DNA of 11,998 bases from CALOCV01 sp942491955. Its GTDB lineage: Bacteria; Chlamydiota; Chlamydiia; Chlamydiales; CALOCV01. A model generated the notes under the pieces. It was not told where the DNA came from. It ran no database searches and was given only the letters and a program-made list of their open reading frames with translations. The position numbers and the translations under genes were made by a program. Positions 1-7,988 of the stretch are shown one piece after another. Within the stretch, counting starts at the first letter, position 1, and each line of letters opens with the position of its first letter. The stretch is taken from positions 1 through 11,998 of the forward strand of contig CALOCV010000019.1 in NCBI GenBank assembly GCA_942491955.1, in the 5' to 3' direction.

Positions 1-1261
1 GAAGATGGGGAAAACGAGCAGGTGCTAGAAAAAAGAAGCCTTGATCCTCTAAATAGACCCATTGGCCATAATGGCGGGTCGTCAATGAGGTCAGATCTCC
101 CATAGAGAAAAGATAAGCAACGAGATGAAGGTTCCATCGATCATCAAAATAGATGGCATACTGCCTCTCATGGAGTTTGGGATCGATTGGGGTCCCTTCG
201 AGGTATCGGATCACAGAATGAGGATCTTCTGCAAACAGGCGGGTTCCTTCTTCTGGGGAAAGGGTCTCTTTATCAAGCCAGGGTGAGGTATATCTGCGAG
301 AAAACGTCTCTTTAGGAAAATAATGCCACTCTCCAATAAGGATTTCTTCTTTAGATGATTTCTTTTGGATAGGTTTGCTTGCTGCATGATGAATGAGATG
401 GAAAGAACCTGTTGCGACATCAAATGTCATCTTAACGAGTTTTTTCTCTTCGATCTCTTCAATATGAAAGGGCGTTTGGACTGTTTTGAGAGAGGGAATA
501 ATGGGAGGTAACTGGTGTTTGTCTAATTTTGCTGTAACGGTATGGTCGGAGAACGAAAAAGAAACTTGATTGGGTATTTTCTCGGCGTCATAAAAAAAAG
601 AGAAGGTGGGTTCTTCTTTACGGGCTTGTCGAACCATCCATTCCTTGGCTAAATCGGCCCAAATAGAGAGTTCATAACGCAATGGAAATGACGGATGGCC
701 TCGATACCATTCAGCGATCTCTTCATCAGAAAAATGGGAAAATTTGATGGATGTCTCTTCGGTTTCCCATCCTCGATCTTCAATAAGAGGAGAGAGAATA
801 TTCCAAAAAGAGTCATTTTTCACCTCAATTATAAAGCCCTCTTTGCCAATCGACCATCTCTTTTTCGATGCCTCTTTCTTCCAATCCTCAACTCGATCAC
901 CATACATAATAAGAAGCTGCTCGGTTAGTGCTTTCCAAAATGAGTCTTTAAAACGTTCATGGATGGGCACCAATCCTTTGGCAAAAGTTGAGAGATAAGC
1001 CATCGTCAAATGAACACAACACCCCCTCTCTTCAGCTTCTTGGCAATGGCAAAGAGAATCTTGCCATTCACCTTGCGAATCAAACCGAATCAGTGTCCAA
1101 AATTCCTCTTCGAGAAGAGCATCTTCGACAAGAATTTGGTACGTCATTCCAGAAAAAGAGATCTCCTTTACGAATCCTTGTGCCATTCCTTCTTTTGCTT
1201 TCTCTAAAAAGGGTGAACACTCTTTTGGGATCGAAGGGGGGGGAAAGAATCGCTCGCTCAT
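1..1261 (-). CDS. Putative SNF2-family helicase, N-terminal part with SWIM zinc finger (partial, runs off left edge)
   Basis: Reading the minus strand from the ATG at 1261-1259 gives an uninterrupted frame of 420 codons to the window edge, so the gene is cut at its 3' side. Residues 71-84 read CxC-x8-CxH (C71, C73, C82, H84), the zinc-binding pattern of SWIM domains. The following ~330 residues are rich in Trp, Phe and charged residues and show no helicase motif; the DExx/helicase-C core of SNF2 proteins would lie beyond the edge. A SWIM finger at the N-terminus followed by a long linker and a C-terminal SWI2/SNF2 ATPase is the layout of chlamydial and other bacterial SNF2 helicases, which are DNA-translocating ATPases of poorly defined role. 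The start lies 4 nt after the smc stop, so the two genes are probably co-transcribed; no strong ribosome binding site is visible. The SWIM motif is seen; SNF2 identity is inferred. Confidence 0.65.
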   Translation of the reverse strand, partial: MSERFFPPPSIPKECSPFLEKAKEGMAQGFVKEISFSGMTYQILVEDALLEEEFWTLIRFDSQGEWQDSLCHCQEAEERGCCVHLTMAYLSTFAKGLVPIHERFKDSFWKALTEQLLIMYGDRVEDWKKEASKKRWSIGKEGFIIEVKNDSFWNILSPLIEDRGWETEETSIKFSHFSDEEIAEWYRGHPSFPLRYELSIWADLAKEWMVRQARKEEPTFSFFYDAEKIPNQVSFSFSDHTVTAKLDKHQLPPIIPSLKTVQTPFHIEEIEEKKLVKMTFDVATGSFHLIHHAASKPIQKKSSKEEILIGEWHYFPKETFSRRYTSPWLDKETLSPEEGTRLFAEDPHSVIRYLEGTPIDPKLHERQYAIYFDDRWNLHLVAYLFSMGDLTSLTTRHYGQWVYLEDQGFFFLAPARFPHL

Positions 1262-1265
1262 GAAC

Positions 1266-4200
1266 TCACACTACCATAGGAGCGGTCTTTTCTTGACTCA
1301 GATGCATAGATAATACTTTTGATACTCCCTTTTCTTCCATGGAAACACCTAAAATGCGATTTGCTTTTTTCATAGTCCGTTTATTATGGGTGATTAAGAT
1401 AAATGGCGTCTCTTTTTCGAAAGAGTGGATAAGATCCAAAAACCGATCAACATTGCTTTCATCAAGGGGTGCATCCATTTCGTCTAACAGACAAAAAGGA
1501 GAGGGTTTAACACTAAATACAGCAAGAAGAAGAGCAATTGCCGTTAAGCACTTCTCTCCTCCGGAGAGGAGCGAAAGGGAACGCTGATTTTTTCCAGGAG
1601 GACGCGCAACAATCTCGATTCCAGCTTCAAGGATATCCTCTTCATCAACAAGAAGCAAGTCTGCTTCTCCTCCCTGGAAGAGAAGGGAAAAATTTTTCTG
1701 GAAAGCGTCTTTTGTCCTATTCAATACGGAGCGGAGTTTTTTGCGACTCTCTTGTTCGAGTTGAGCGATGATTTCGCCAAATTCATCCCTTGAGCGAGAG
1801 TAATCTTCGATTTGTTGTTGGAAAAATAAAAATCTCTCTTTTTTCTCATCGTATTCTTCCGTTGCGTTCATGTTGACATCAGAGACATGGGTGATTTCTT
1901 CTTGAAGACGACGCACCTTGCGTTCCAGATAATCGATATCTTTTTCGTTAATCGGAGAAAGGTCTTCAGATGAAGCATTCCGTTCTTGGCATTCTTGCTC
2001 ATATTGCTCGCAGGAGATTCGCATGTTCTCAAGGACCATTTTGTTCTCATAAATTTGTTCGGAGAGGCGATTTTTTCTCTCGAATGCCTTCTCCTTCTCT
2101 TCTTCTCTCTCTTGGATTGCGTGTTCAAGCCATTCGATTTTTTCTGATTCGGTGGTGTATTCTCTCTGGGAGAGATTCTCTTCTTCCTCAATTTTTTTGA
2201 TCTGTTCTTCAAGCTGTTGTTTCCGTGCTAAGCAACGTTGTTCCCCTTGTTCGCACTCTTTTATCCCCTCTTTTTTTCGAAAGTGGATGTTTTCCCACTC
2301 TTGTCTCTCTAAACGAGAAAGATTGGCTTTTTCTCGCAAGAGATTTCTCTCTTCAAAAAAGAGGGCGCGTCGTTTATCGATTTCTCGTTGTTGATCGCGT
2401 AGGTGTGCGAGTTGTTGAAGACGGTGATTGGCTTGTTGTTCTTCTTGTTGCAGACGGGTATAGATTTCTTCTTTTTGTTGAGTGAGTTTTTGCATCAAGG
2501 CGGTATCTTCTTCAATCTCTTGCTTGTATTGATGCAATGCTTTTGTCCATTGCTCCTGTTTTTTCGACAACGATTGTTTTTGTTCTTGCAATGTGGTTTT
2601 TTGCTCTTGCAGCTGTTTATCAAGCAATTTTTGTTCGGCTAAAAGAAGATCACACTGACGCCACTGGCGATCGTTTTCTCCTTTTGTTTGGTTCCAAGCA
2701 GTGATTTTTTCTTCCAATTTTTTGATCTCATTTTCTTGTTTTTCAAGAGACTGTACAAGATGTTTCCGTTTTGTTTCGAGTTCCTTTAACTCTGCCGTCC
2801 GAAGATAAATATTGGTTTCGCTCAAGCGAAAATGATGTAGAATGCCGCGATGATCGAGAAAAGATCCTGAAGAGATCCAAGCCTCTTTATTTTCTCCTTG
2901 CTGGACATACAGAAAGGCTTCTTCGAGGTTTTTTACTTCTAGAAGATCTTGAAACAGGGAGAGGATAGAAGGGTGGGTTTTTTCTTGATTGAAAAAAGGA
3001 TGGGTAGACGATAAAGATTTCAATTTGATTTTTTCAAGGCAAAGGAGAGAATATTCATGAATTCCTTTCTCTTTGCAGAAAGAGAGAAGATTTTGGAGAT
3101 CTTTTTTCGTCTGAACAACAAGCGTTTGTAAGTAGGGTCGCAGCATCGTTGCCACCATCTCTTCCTGCCCTTTTTTAGAGACGATGAGATCGTTAAGAGA
3201 AGTGATTTTCTCAAATAGCGGGCTTGCTTTTCTTCTGTTTTCGGTAAGAATTTTTTTAGTATCACTGGAAAGGTCGTTTTTTTCATCATGAAACCGTTGA
3301 AGAATCTGAAGACGGGAAAGCGTCTGCTGGTATTCTTGTTCCTTCTCTTTGCGCACTCTTTCACACTCTTTCTTTTCCGTTGTCAACGTCTCTATTTTTT
3401 CTTCTAAGGAGAACATTTCTTCTTGGCACGCATTCCATTGTTGCTGTTGGTATGCCAGTGTTACAGCGATTTCTTTTTTCTGTTTTTGGAGGTGGGTTTC
3501 CCTAGTACTATGATCTTGATTTTGTTCTTGTAAGGCGTCTAATTTTTGTAAAAAATTCTCACTGTGGAGTTCTTTTTGGTGCAGATCCTTCTCTAGATTG
3601 GCAATTTCTTCGGTGATTTTTTGGTATTCTTCAATTCTATCTCCTCTCTTTTGTCTCCAATTTTTCTCCCAAACTTCTTCTTTTTCAAGATTTTGTAGAA
3701 TATATCTCCCTTTTTCTTCGAGAGTATTTCCTTCGATTTCCAAGCTTCTATTTTGTTGTTCTAGAGATTGCTCCTCTTGTTCGAGCCGTTTCTTTTTTCC
3801 AACATTTTCTTCCTCTTCTAATAACCATTGTTTTTTCTTGTCTTGGTATTTTTTTCTATTCTCTTCCTCTCTGTTCCATTCTTTTTGGGCGTATTCTTTT
3901 TTGTGATTCTGGGCGAGATATAGTCCTTTTTTCTCCAAAAAACGGTTGCGCGAGATCGCTAAAGTTCTTTTCTCCTCTTCTAATTGGCTTTGGGAAGCCA
4001 TCCATCGCTTGGAAACCTCTTGATGTTCTTGATCGAGTTTTTTTTGTTGTTGGCTAAGAACCTCTTTTTTTTGTTGAAAATGGTTGCGGTGATGGAGGGC
4101 AATCCGTTTTCTCAATTCTTCATATTCTTTCTGTTTTTGTGTAAAACGAAGGGCTTTAGCAACCTGTTGTTCGAGTTGACCCATTTCCTTTTCGATTTCT

Positions 4201-4793
4201 CGCACAAGATCCATCACCCGCTCGATATTGTGATCGGCCTCTTCGAGTTTTTTTTGCGCCTCATATTTTTTCTCCATAAAACGTTCGACACCTGAAGCAC
4301 GGAGAAACATATGCCGTCGTTCTTTCGGTGTTTGTTGAATGATCTCATCCATCTTTCCCTGTTTGAAGATGGCATATCCATTGGGACCGAGACCCGTATC
4401 GAGAAAAAGCTCTTGGATGTCTTTGAGACGTACGGGATGTTTATTGATGAGATACATCGATTCTCCGCTTCGATAGATGCGTCGAGTGATTGCAACAGAG
4501 GTGTATTCGAGGGGAAGAATTCCTTGGTTATCATTGAAAACAAGAGTCACTTCAGCAAAGTTAACGGGCTTGCGTTGGGATGTCCCCGAAAAGATCACAT
4601 CGGATCGTTCCTTTGCACGCATGGACTTGATGGACTGCTCTCCCAATACCCATTGAACGGCATCGACGATATTGGACTTACCGCATCCATTAGGACCGAC
4701 AATAGCCGTTATCCAATCGGCATCGTCTAGATCAATTTGGATTTTGTCTGCGAATGATTTAAAGCCGTAAAGAACCATTTTTTTTAAATGCAC
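1266..4793 (-). CDS. smc: Chromosome segregation/condensation protein SMC
   Basis: Structural maintenance of chromosomes ATPase, 1175 aa from the chosen start, normal for bacterial SMC (about 1150-1200). It dimerises through a hinge and folds DNA into loops, usually with ScpA and ScpB. The N-terminal head has GFKSFADK (residues 10-17), Walker A GPNGCGKSN (33-41) and the Q-loop at Q47. Long Glu/Gln/Lys-rich coiled coils cover roughly 165-500 and 690-1010, with a non-coiled, rather divergent hinge region between (about 520-660). The C-terminal head has signature LSGGE (from 1076), Walker B FCLLDE with D1104/E1105, the APLDE D-loop, and H1136 in ITHN. I chose GTG at 4793: it gives MHLKKMVLYGFKSF, the usual SMC start, and has GGGAG about 9 nt upstream. 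An in-frame ATG at 4865 would add 24 residues partly encoded by a palindromic repeat, so it is unlikely. The SWIM/SNF2-like gene follows 4 nt downstream. Confidence 0.96.
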   Translation of the reverse strand: MHLKKMVLYGFKSFADKIQIDLDDADWITAIVGPNGCGKSNIVDAVQWVLGEQSIKSMRAKERSDVIFSGTSQRKPVNFAEVTLVFNDNQGILPLEYTSVAITRRIYRSGESMYLINKHPVRLKDIQELFLDTGLGPNGYAIFKQGKMDEIIQQTPKERRHMFLRASGVERFMEKKYEAQKKLEEADHNIERVMDLVREIEKEMGQLEQQVAKALRFTQKQKEYEELRKRIALHHRNHFQQKKEVLSQQQKKLDQEHQEVSKRWMASQSQLEEEKRTLAISRNRFLEKKGLYLAQNHKKEYAQKEWNREEENRKKYQDKKKQWLLEEEENVGKKKRLEQEEQSLEQQNRSLEIEGNTLEEKGRYILQNLEKEEVWEKNWRQKRGDRIEEYQKITEEIANLEKDLHQKELHSENFLQKLDALQEQNQDHSTRETHLQKQKKEIAVTLAYQQQQWNACQEEMFSLEEKIETLTTEKKECERVRKEKEQEYQQTLSRLQILQRFHDEKNDLSSDTKKILTENRRKASPLFEKITSLNDLIVSKKGQEEMVATMLRPYLQTLVVQTKKDLQNLLSFCKEKGIHEYSLLCLEKIKLKSLSSTHPFFNQEKTHPSILSLFQDLLEVKNLEEAFLYVQQGENKEAWISSGSFLDHRGILHHFRLSETNIYLRTAELKELETKRKHLVQSLEKQENEIKKLEEKITAWNQTKGENDRQWRQCDLLLAEQKLLDKQLQEQKTTLQEQKQSLSKKQEQWTKALHQYKQEIEEDTALMQKLTQQKEEIYTRLQQEEQQANHRLQQLAHLRDQQREIDKRRALFFEERNLLREKANLSRLERQEWENIHFRKKEGIKECEQGEQRCLARKQQLEEQIKKIEEEENLSQREYTTESEKIEWLEHAIQEREEEKEKAFERKNRLSEQIYENKMVLENMRISCEQYEQECQERNASSEDLSPINEKDIDYLERKVRRLQEEITHVSDVNMNATEEYDEKKERFLFFQQQIEDYSRSRDEFGEIIAQLEQESRKKLRSVLNRTKDAFQKNFSLLFQGGEADLLLVDEEDILEAGIEIVARPPGKNQRSLSLLSGGEKCLTAIALLLAVFSVKPSPFCLLDEMDAPLDESNVDRFLDLIHSFEKETPFILITHNKRTMKKANRILGVSMEEKGVSKVLSMHLSQEKTAPMVV

Positions 4794-4847
4794 AATTGTC
4801 TCTCCCGCAATTTTTCCGAGCTTGTACCAGATGATAACAAACGTAAT

Positions 4848-4925
4848 ATACCCAAACAACTTCAAGAATTGGATTTATGGCTTTGAGAAAACCCATAAAT
4901 CCAATTCTTGAAGTTGTTTGGGTAT
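4848..4925. repeat. Long perfect palindrome, copy 1 of a dispersed repeat (ATACCCAAACAACTTC family)
   Basis: Two 33-bp arms (4848-4880 and 4893-4925) are exact reverse complements around a 12-nt spacer (4881-4892). The outer 21 bp of each arm, beginning ATACCCAAACAACTTC, is identical to the arm sequence of the palindrome at 11516-11555, so this is a repeat family and not a one-off hairpin. No run of T follows the stem on either strand, which argues against a plain intrinsic terminator, and it lies upstream of two divergent genes, where a terminator is not needed. It ends 54 bp before the smc start codon. A palindromic, MITE- or REP-like intergenic element is the likeliest reading. Confidence 0.85.
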
Positions 4926-5113
4926 CAATGTAAATGGGACTCTTTATTTCTTTTCATGGGTATTGCTTGATTTATTCCTGCGCCTTTTCTATCCTCGTTG
5001 CAAAAACCCGAGTTGCTATCTATTGGCAATGCATTGGAAACGCGTTTTTTTTCCGCTTTTGTCCATAAATTTTCACCGGCTTATTTGAGTATGTCAGAAA
5101 TTCGAGGACAAAA

Positions 5114-5142
5114 CCCTAAAAAATCGCGATTTTCATCTAGGG
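5114..5142 (+). other. Possible stem-loop in the serS leader
   Basis: CCCTA (5114-5118) can pair with TAGGG (5138-5142). Between them lies the 14-bp perfect palindrome AAAATCGCGATTTT (5120-5133). The dyad ends 42 nt before the serS ATG. It could be an operator or an RNA hairpin in the leader. No T-tract follows, so it is not an intrinsic terminator. Function is unknown. Confidence 0.35.
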
Positions 5143-5184
5143 TACCACTAGGTAACAACTTGGTTTCAACAGAAAAAGGTACTC

Positions 5185-6459
5185 ATGATTGACATTAAGC
5201 TTCTTCGGCGTGAACGGGAAGATATCGAAAAAAAGTTAAAAAGAAAAGATCCCGATCTATCTGTTGATACGATTCTTTTGCTCGATGAAGAGCTTCGAAC
5301 GAAGATTCATCTCGTTGAACAGTGGAAAGCGGAACGGAATGCGTTATCGCAACAGGTCGGGGAGGGAAAGCGAAAAGGAAATGATGTCTCCGCTTTTCTT
5401 ACAAAAGCAGAATCTCTTGCTGCACAAATCCATGCTGTTGACGAAGAAATCCAACAACTTGAAAATGCGTATTATGAAATTCTTGCTCAAATTCCCAATA
5501 TTCCTTTCGATGACGTTCCCGACTCGCAGCATGTGAACGACAATGTCGTTCTCAAACAAAAAGGGGAGAAACCCACCTTTTCATTTACTCCAAAGAATCA
5601 CCTCGAACTTAACGAATCACTGAAGCTTTTTGACTTTGAAAGAAGTGCCAAAATCACAGGTCGCGGTTGGCCTTTGTATCAAAAGTGGGGAGCCCGACTC
5701 GAATGGGCTCTGATTCAATACATGCTCTCTGTTCAGATCAAAAATGGATTCGATCTCATTCTTCCCCCTGTTGTTGTTCGAAAGGAGATGATGTATTATG
5801 CCGGGCAGCTTCCCAAGTTTGCCAATCAACAATTCAAGCTAGATGATCCGGAATATCCCTTTTATTTAATTCCAACAGCAGAGGTCCCTTTAAATGGATT
5901 GCATGCGAATGAAATTTTCCAGGAAGAAGATCTCCCCTTGCGCTATGTAGCATTTACTCCCTGTTTTCGCCGAGAATCGGGAGCCGCAGGAGCGCAAGAA
6001 AGGGGATTGATACGGATGCATCAATTTCACAAAGTTGAAATGTTCGTCTTTTGTAAACCTGAAGAGAGTCGACAAATGCAAGATTGGATGGTCGAATGTG
6101 CTGAAGAGGTCCTTGAGGGGCTCGGCCTACATTATCGACGGATGCTACTTGTTTCAGGTGACATGTCGTTTAGTTCTGCGCGCACCATTGATATAGAAAC
6201 ATGGCTTCCTGGACAAGACCGATACTATGAAGTATCTTCCATCTCCAATTGTACCGATTACCAGGCGCGACGGGGGTTGATTCGGTGGAAACGCAAGGGA
6301 GAAAAGAAGTCCGAATTTGTGCATACATTGAACGGATCAGGCCTTGCGACATCCCGTTTGATGGTCTCTTTATTGGAATGCAATCAGCAAGAAGATGGGT
6401 CGATTGTCATTCCAAAGGTTTTGCAACCCTATTTAGACGGTAAAGAGAAGCTCGGTTGA
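5185..6459 (+). CDS. serS: Seryl-tRNA synthetase
   Basis: Class II aminoacyl-tRNA synthetase that activates serine with ATP and charges tRNA-Ser (and tRNA-Sec where present) in the cytosol. At 424 aa it is full length for the bacterial enzyme. Residues 1-105 form the helical N-terminal arm that grips the long variable arm of tRNA-Ser. The catalytic domain shows the serine-site TAEVPL (231-236), motif 2 FRRESGAAGAQERGLIRMHQF (261-281) followed by KVE, and motif 3 LNGSGLATSR (382-391), each a close match to the family. The ATG at 5185 is preceded by AAAGGT at a suitable spacing, and the protein begins MIDIKLLR as SerRS proteins do. It is divergent from smc and followed by the porin pair. No clear intrinsic terminator follows the stop. 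In Chlamydia trachomatis serS also lies within a few genes of rodA, from memory. Confidence 0.98.
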   Translation: MIDIKLLRREREDIEKKLKRKDPDLSVDTILLLDEELRTKIHLVEQWKAERNALSQQVGEGKRKGNDVSAFLTKAESLAAQIHAVDEEIQQLENAYYEILAQIPNIPFDDVPDSQHVNDNVVLKQKGEKPTFSFTPKNHLELNESLKLFDFERSAKITGRGWPLYQKWGARLEWALIQYMLSVQIKNGFDLILPPVVVRKEMMYYAGQLPKFANQQFKLDDPEYPFYLIPTAEVPLNGLHANEIFQEEDLPLRYVAFTPCFRRESGAAGAQERGLIRMHQFHKVEMFVFCKPEESRQMQDWMVECAEEVLEGLGLHYRRMLLVSGDMSFSSARTIDIETWLPGQDRYYEVSSISNCTDYQARRGLIRWKRKGEKKSEFVHTLNGSGLATSRLMVSLLECNQQEDGSIVIPKVLQPYLDGKEKLG

Positions 6460-6561
6460 ATCGGTTTTAACAAAACGTGCAAATCGCAAAAAAAGTGTAC
6501 ACTGTAAATTACTGAAAATAAAGAATATACAAAAAACACAACAGGAAAAACAAAAAAAGCA

Positions 6562-6590
6562 TTGACAGACAATCACTGATATACAATAGT
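6562..6590 (+). promoter_or_regulatory. Candidate sigma-70-type promoter for the first porin gene
   Basis: TTGACA (6562-6567) is a perfect -35 hexamer. The best-looking -10, TACAAT (6582-6587), is only 14 nt away, short of the usual 17; AATAGT (6585-6590) has 17-nt spacing but is a poorer match. The region is AT-rich and is the only consensus -35 upstream of the gene. The assignment is tentative. Confidence 0.35.
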
Positions 6591-6665
6591 GTCGGTGAAA
6601 GACTACATATTTTAACTTGCTTCAACCCCTTAAAAAAAATGAAGTCATCAACTATACTCAGGAAT

Positions 6666-6770
6666 ATGTCTCAGCACGTTTTTGTTATTACATCTTTAGC
6701 GAGCAGGGAACAACGGACTTCATTTAATATGGTCAAAGCAAACAAAAAATTACATAAACCTAAACGTTAA
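6666..6770 (+). CDS. Possible 34-aa leader peptide ORF upstream of the porin
   Basis: An open frame of 34 codons begins with ATG at 6666, reads MSQHVFVITSLASREQRTSF, ends in a Lys/Arg-rich tail (NKKLHKPKR) and stops at 6768-6770, 12 nt before the porin ATG. An AGGA lies 2 nt before the ATG, which is too close for good ribosome binding. I do not recognise the peptide. It could be chance in a long leader, or a short upstream ORF whose translation affects the porin start. It is listed because of its position, not because coding is shown. Confidence 0.15.
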   Translation: MSQHVFVITSLASREQRTSFNMVKANKKLHKPKR

Positions 6771-6782
6771 CAAGGATAAAAT

Positions 6783-7850
6783 ATGCGTAAGTGGTTCAAT
6801 ACATTGATGCTGGTTGCTATCGGCACTTCCGCACCCTACCTCAGTGCGTTTCAATCCGATGCAACCGCTGAAGTCATTATTGGATACCGGCAAGATAATT
6901 CTCGCTGGTCATTCAAAGCTCCAGTCGATGAGCAATGTTTATTTAAGATCTCGAATTCTCTTGATCAAATTCACATTTTTGAAGTGGGCCTAGCTGCTTC
7001 AACCATCGTCGATTGCAGCATTTACCTCCGCGGTCAAGCCAAATGGGGATGGGTGCTCGATGGAGATTTTCGTCAGAAAATCCAATTCTTTACCCCTCTT
7101 CTAACACCAGGTGCTGTAGCAAAAGAGAGAGCTGTTTTCGATACCTCTCATGTTGATAGTCTCGTCGATGGTCGGTATACAATCGACCTAGGATTAGGCA
7201 TCGGCTACCCTTTTTACTTTTGTGATTGCACGGTCAAGTTCATTCCCGTTGTTGGATATGCTTATCAAGAGCAGAACTACCGTGTGGAACAAAATGAAAG
7301 GCTTTCTTTTGAGCCCCCCACAACAACAACAACTGCTTTTCTCGAAGAAGATGAAAGCGAGAATTCTCTAATAGCTACAGAAGCAAATAGCATGGTTGCT
7401 CATCAGGTCATTATTATTGATAACGACCACGCTGACACCAAGTTTGTTTCTCGCTGGTGGGGACCTTGGATTGGATTTGATTTTCAATATAACCCCTACC
7501 TTTGCTGGAATCTTTGGGGTCAATTTGAATGGCATTTTGCCCAGTTTAAAGGGAAAGTCCAATCACAAACAGGTGTTGTCCAGTTTGACTCTCTTAACAC
7601 AAGTACTCACAATGCAGACGGTTTTGTTTTCCGCGTTGGAGGTAACTATGAACTGTGTCAAGATTGGATCCTAGGTGTTTATGCTTTCTATGAAGACTGG
7701 AGTGCTAACAAAAAAGCAAGAGTCAGTTGCGACCCCGCTACGGAAGTCGAAGAACCGATTCTTGAAGCACTGGCACCAGGTCAAAAATTCCGTATTAAGA
7801 ACAAACACCACGGATATGGTTTTGGTCTTACTCTCGGAACCCATTTCTAG
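6783..7850 (+). CDS. MOMP-like / Lpg1974-type outer membrane beta-barrel porin, paralog 1
   Basis: Predicted outer membrane protein of 355 aa. Residues 1-22 form a Sec signal peptide: Arg/Lys near the start, a hydrophobic core, and a likely cleavage near LSA. The mature part alternates polar and hydrophobic/aromatic residues in short strands and ends in Phe355, the terminal aromatic expected for BAM-assembled barrels. It aligns along its length with the product of the gene at 8802-9815: GYRQDN (34-39), GW-LDG (89-94), VDGR/IGYPF (128-144), W-GPWIGFD (226-233), GQFEWHFAQFKGK (246-258), FRVGG (283-287) and SANKK (307-311). A Thr-run plus acidic segment (180-195) looks like a variable surface loop. 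Seven cysteines could form disulfide links as in the chlamydial outer membrane complex. AAGGA sits about 7 nt before the ATG, and an intrinsic terminator follows. The family is inferred from motifs and context; the transported substrate is unknown. Confidence 0.8.
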   Translation: MRKWFNTLMLVAIGTSAPYLSAFQSDATAEVIIGYRQDNSRWSFKAPVDEQCLFKISNSLDQIHIFEVGLAASTIVDCSIYLRGQAKWGWVLDGDFRQKIQFFTPLLTPGAVAKERAVFDTSHVDSLVDGRYTIDLGLGIGYPFYFCDCTVKFIPVVGYAYQEQNYRVEQNERLSFEPPTTTTTAFLEEDESENSLIATEANSMVAHQVIIIDNDHADTKFVSRWWGPWIGFDFQYNPYLCWNLWGQFEWHFAQFKGKVQSQTGVVQFDSLNTSTHNADGFVFRVGGNYELCQDWILGVYAFYEDWSANKKARVSCDPATEVEEPILEALAPGQKFRIKNKHHGYGFGLTLGTHF

Positions 7851-7877
7851 TAAGCAAAAAAAAACCTTTTTGCCCAC

Positions 7878-7917
7878 AATCGCACATAGTCTTTGACTAT
7901 GTGCGATTTTTTTTTTT
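7878..7917 (+). terminator. Intrinsic terminator of the first porin gene
   Basis: Fourteen-base arms AATCGCACATAGTC (7878-7891) and its exact reverse complement (7895-7908) flank a TTT loop and run straight into an 11-nt T-tract (7907-7917). It begins 27 nt after the porin stop. The 13-mer TGTGCGATTTTTT at its 3' side recurs at the left end of the inverted repeat that starts about 80 bp downstream. Confidence 0.93.
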
Positions 7918-7988
7918 GGAGCATGGTGTTGTGAGATTCTTCAATGTATCGAGGAAAAATTTTCAAGGTTATTTCTGATAAATGGTAT

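Larger units (their letters stand above)
4794..5184. other. Divergent intergenic region between smc and serS
   Basis: This 391-bp stretch holds the 5' leaders of two divergently transcribed genes. The smc-proximal third is taken up by a 78-bp perfect palindrome (4848-4925). The serS-proximal part contains a smaller dyad at 5114-5142. I found no promoter with a convincing -35/-10 pair in either direction. A 64-codon frame at 4998-5192 is open but overlaps the serS start, has no ribosome binding site and resembles nothing I know, so I treat it as non-coding. Confidence 0.6.
6460..6782 (+). other. Intergenic leader between serS and the first porin gene
   Basis: This 323-bp AT-rich stretch contains a 10-bp palindrome AGTGTACACT (6494-6503), a promoter candidate at 6562-6590 and a 34-codon frame (6666-6770) ending 12 nt before the porin start. 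If the promoter call is right the porin mRNA would have a leader of roughly 185 nt. No repeat shared with the rest of the window was seen here. Confidence 0.55.

Noticed and set aside
1339..4730. Many open frames antisense to or out of frame with smc
   Set aside because: They are by-products of the Glu/Gln/Lys-rich coiled-coil coding sequence, whose complement is T/C-rich and low in stops; the Ser/Phe/Leu-rich products look artificial.
4848..4925. Reading the first palindrome as an intrinsic terminator
   Set aside because: It lies upstream of two divergent genes, has no T-tract, and its arm recurs elsewhere, so a repeat element fits better.
5134..5166. AGGGTACCAC in the serS leader, superficially like the T-box conserved motif
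   Set aside because: The match to the T-box core is partial, the specifier loop and terminator/antiterminator are not visible, and T-boxes are not expected in chlamydiae.
4998..5192. 64-aa open frame upstream of serS
   Set aside because: It overlaps the serS start, lacks a ribosome binding site, and the sequence is not protein-like.
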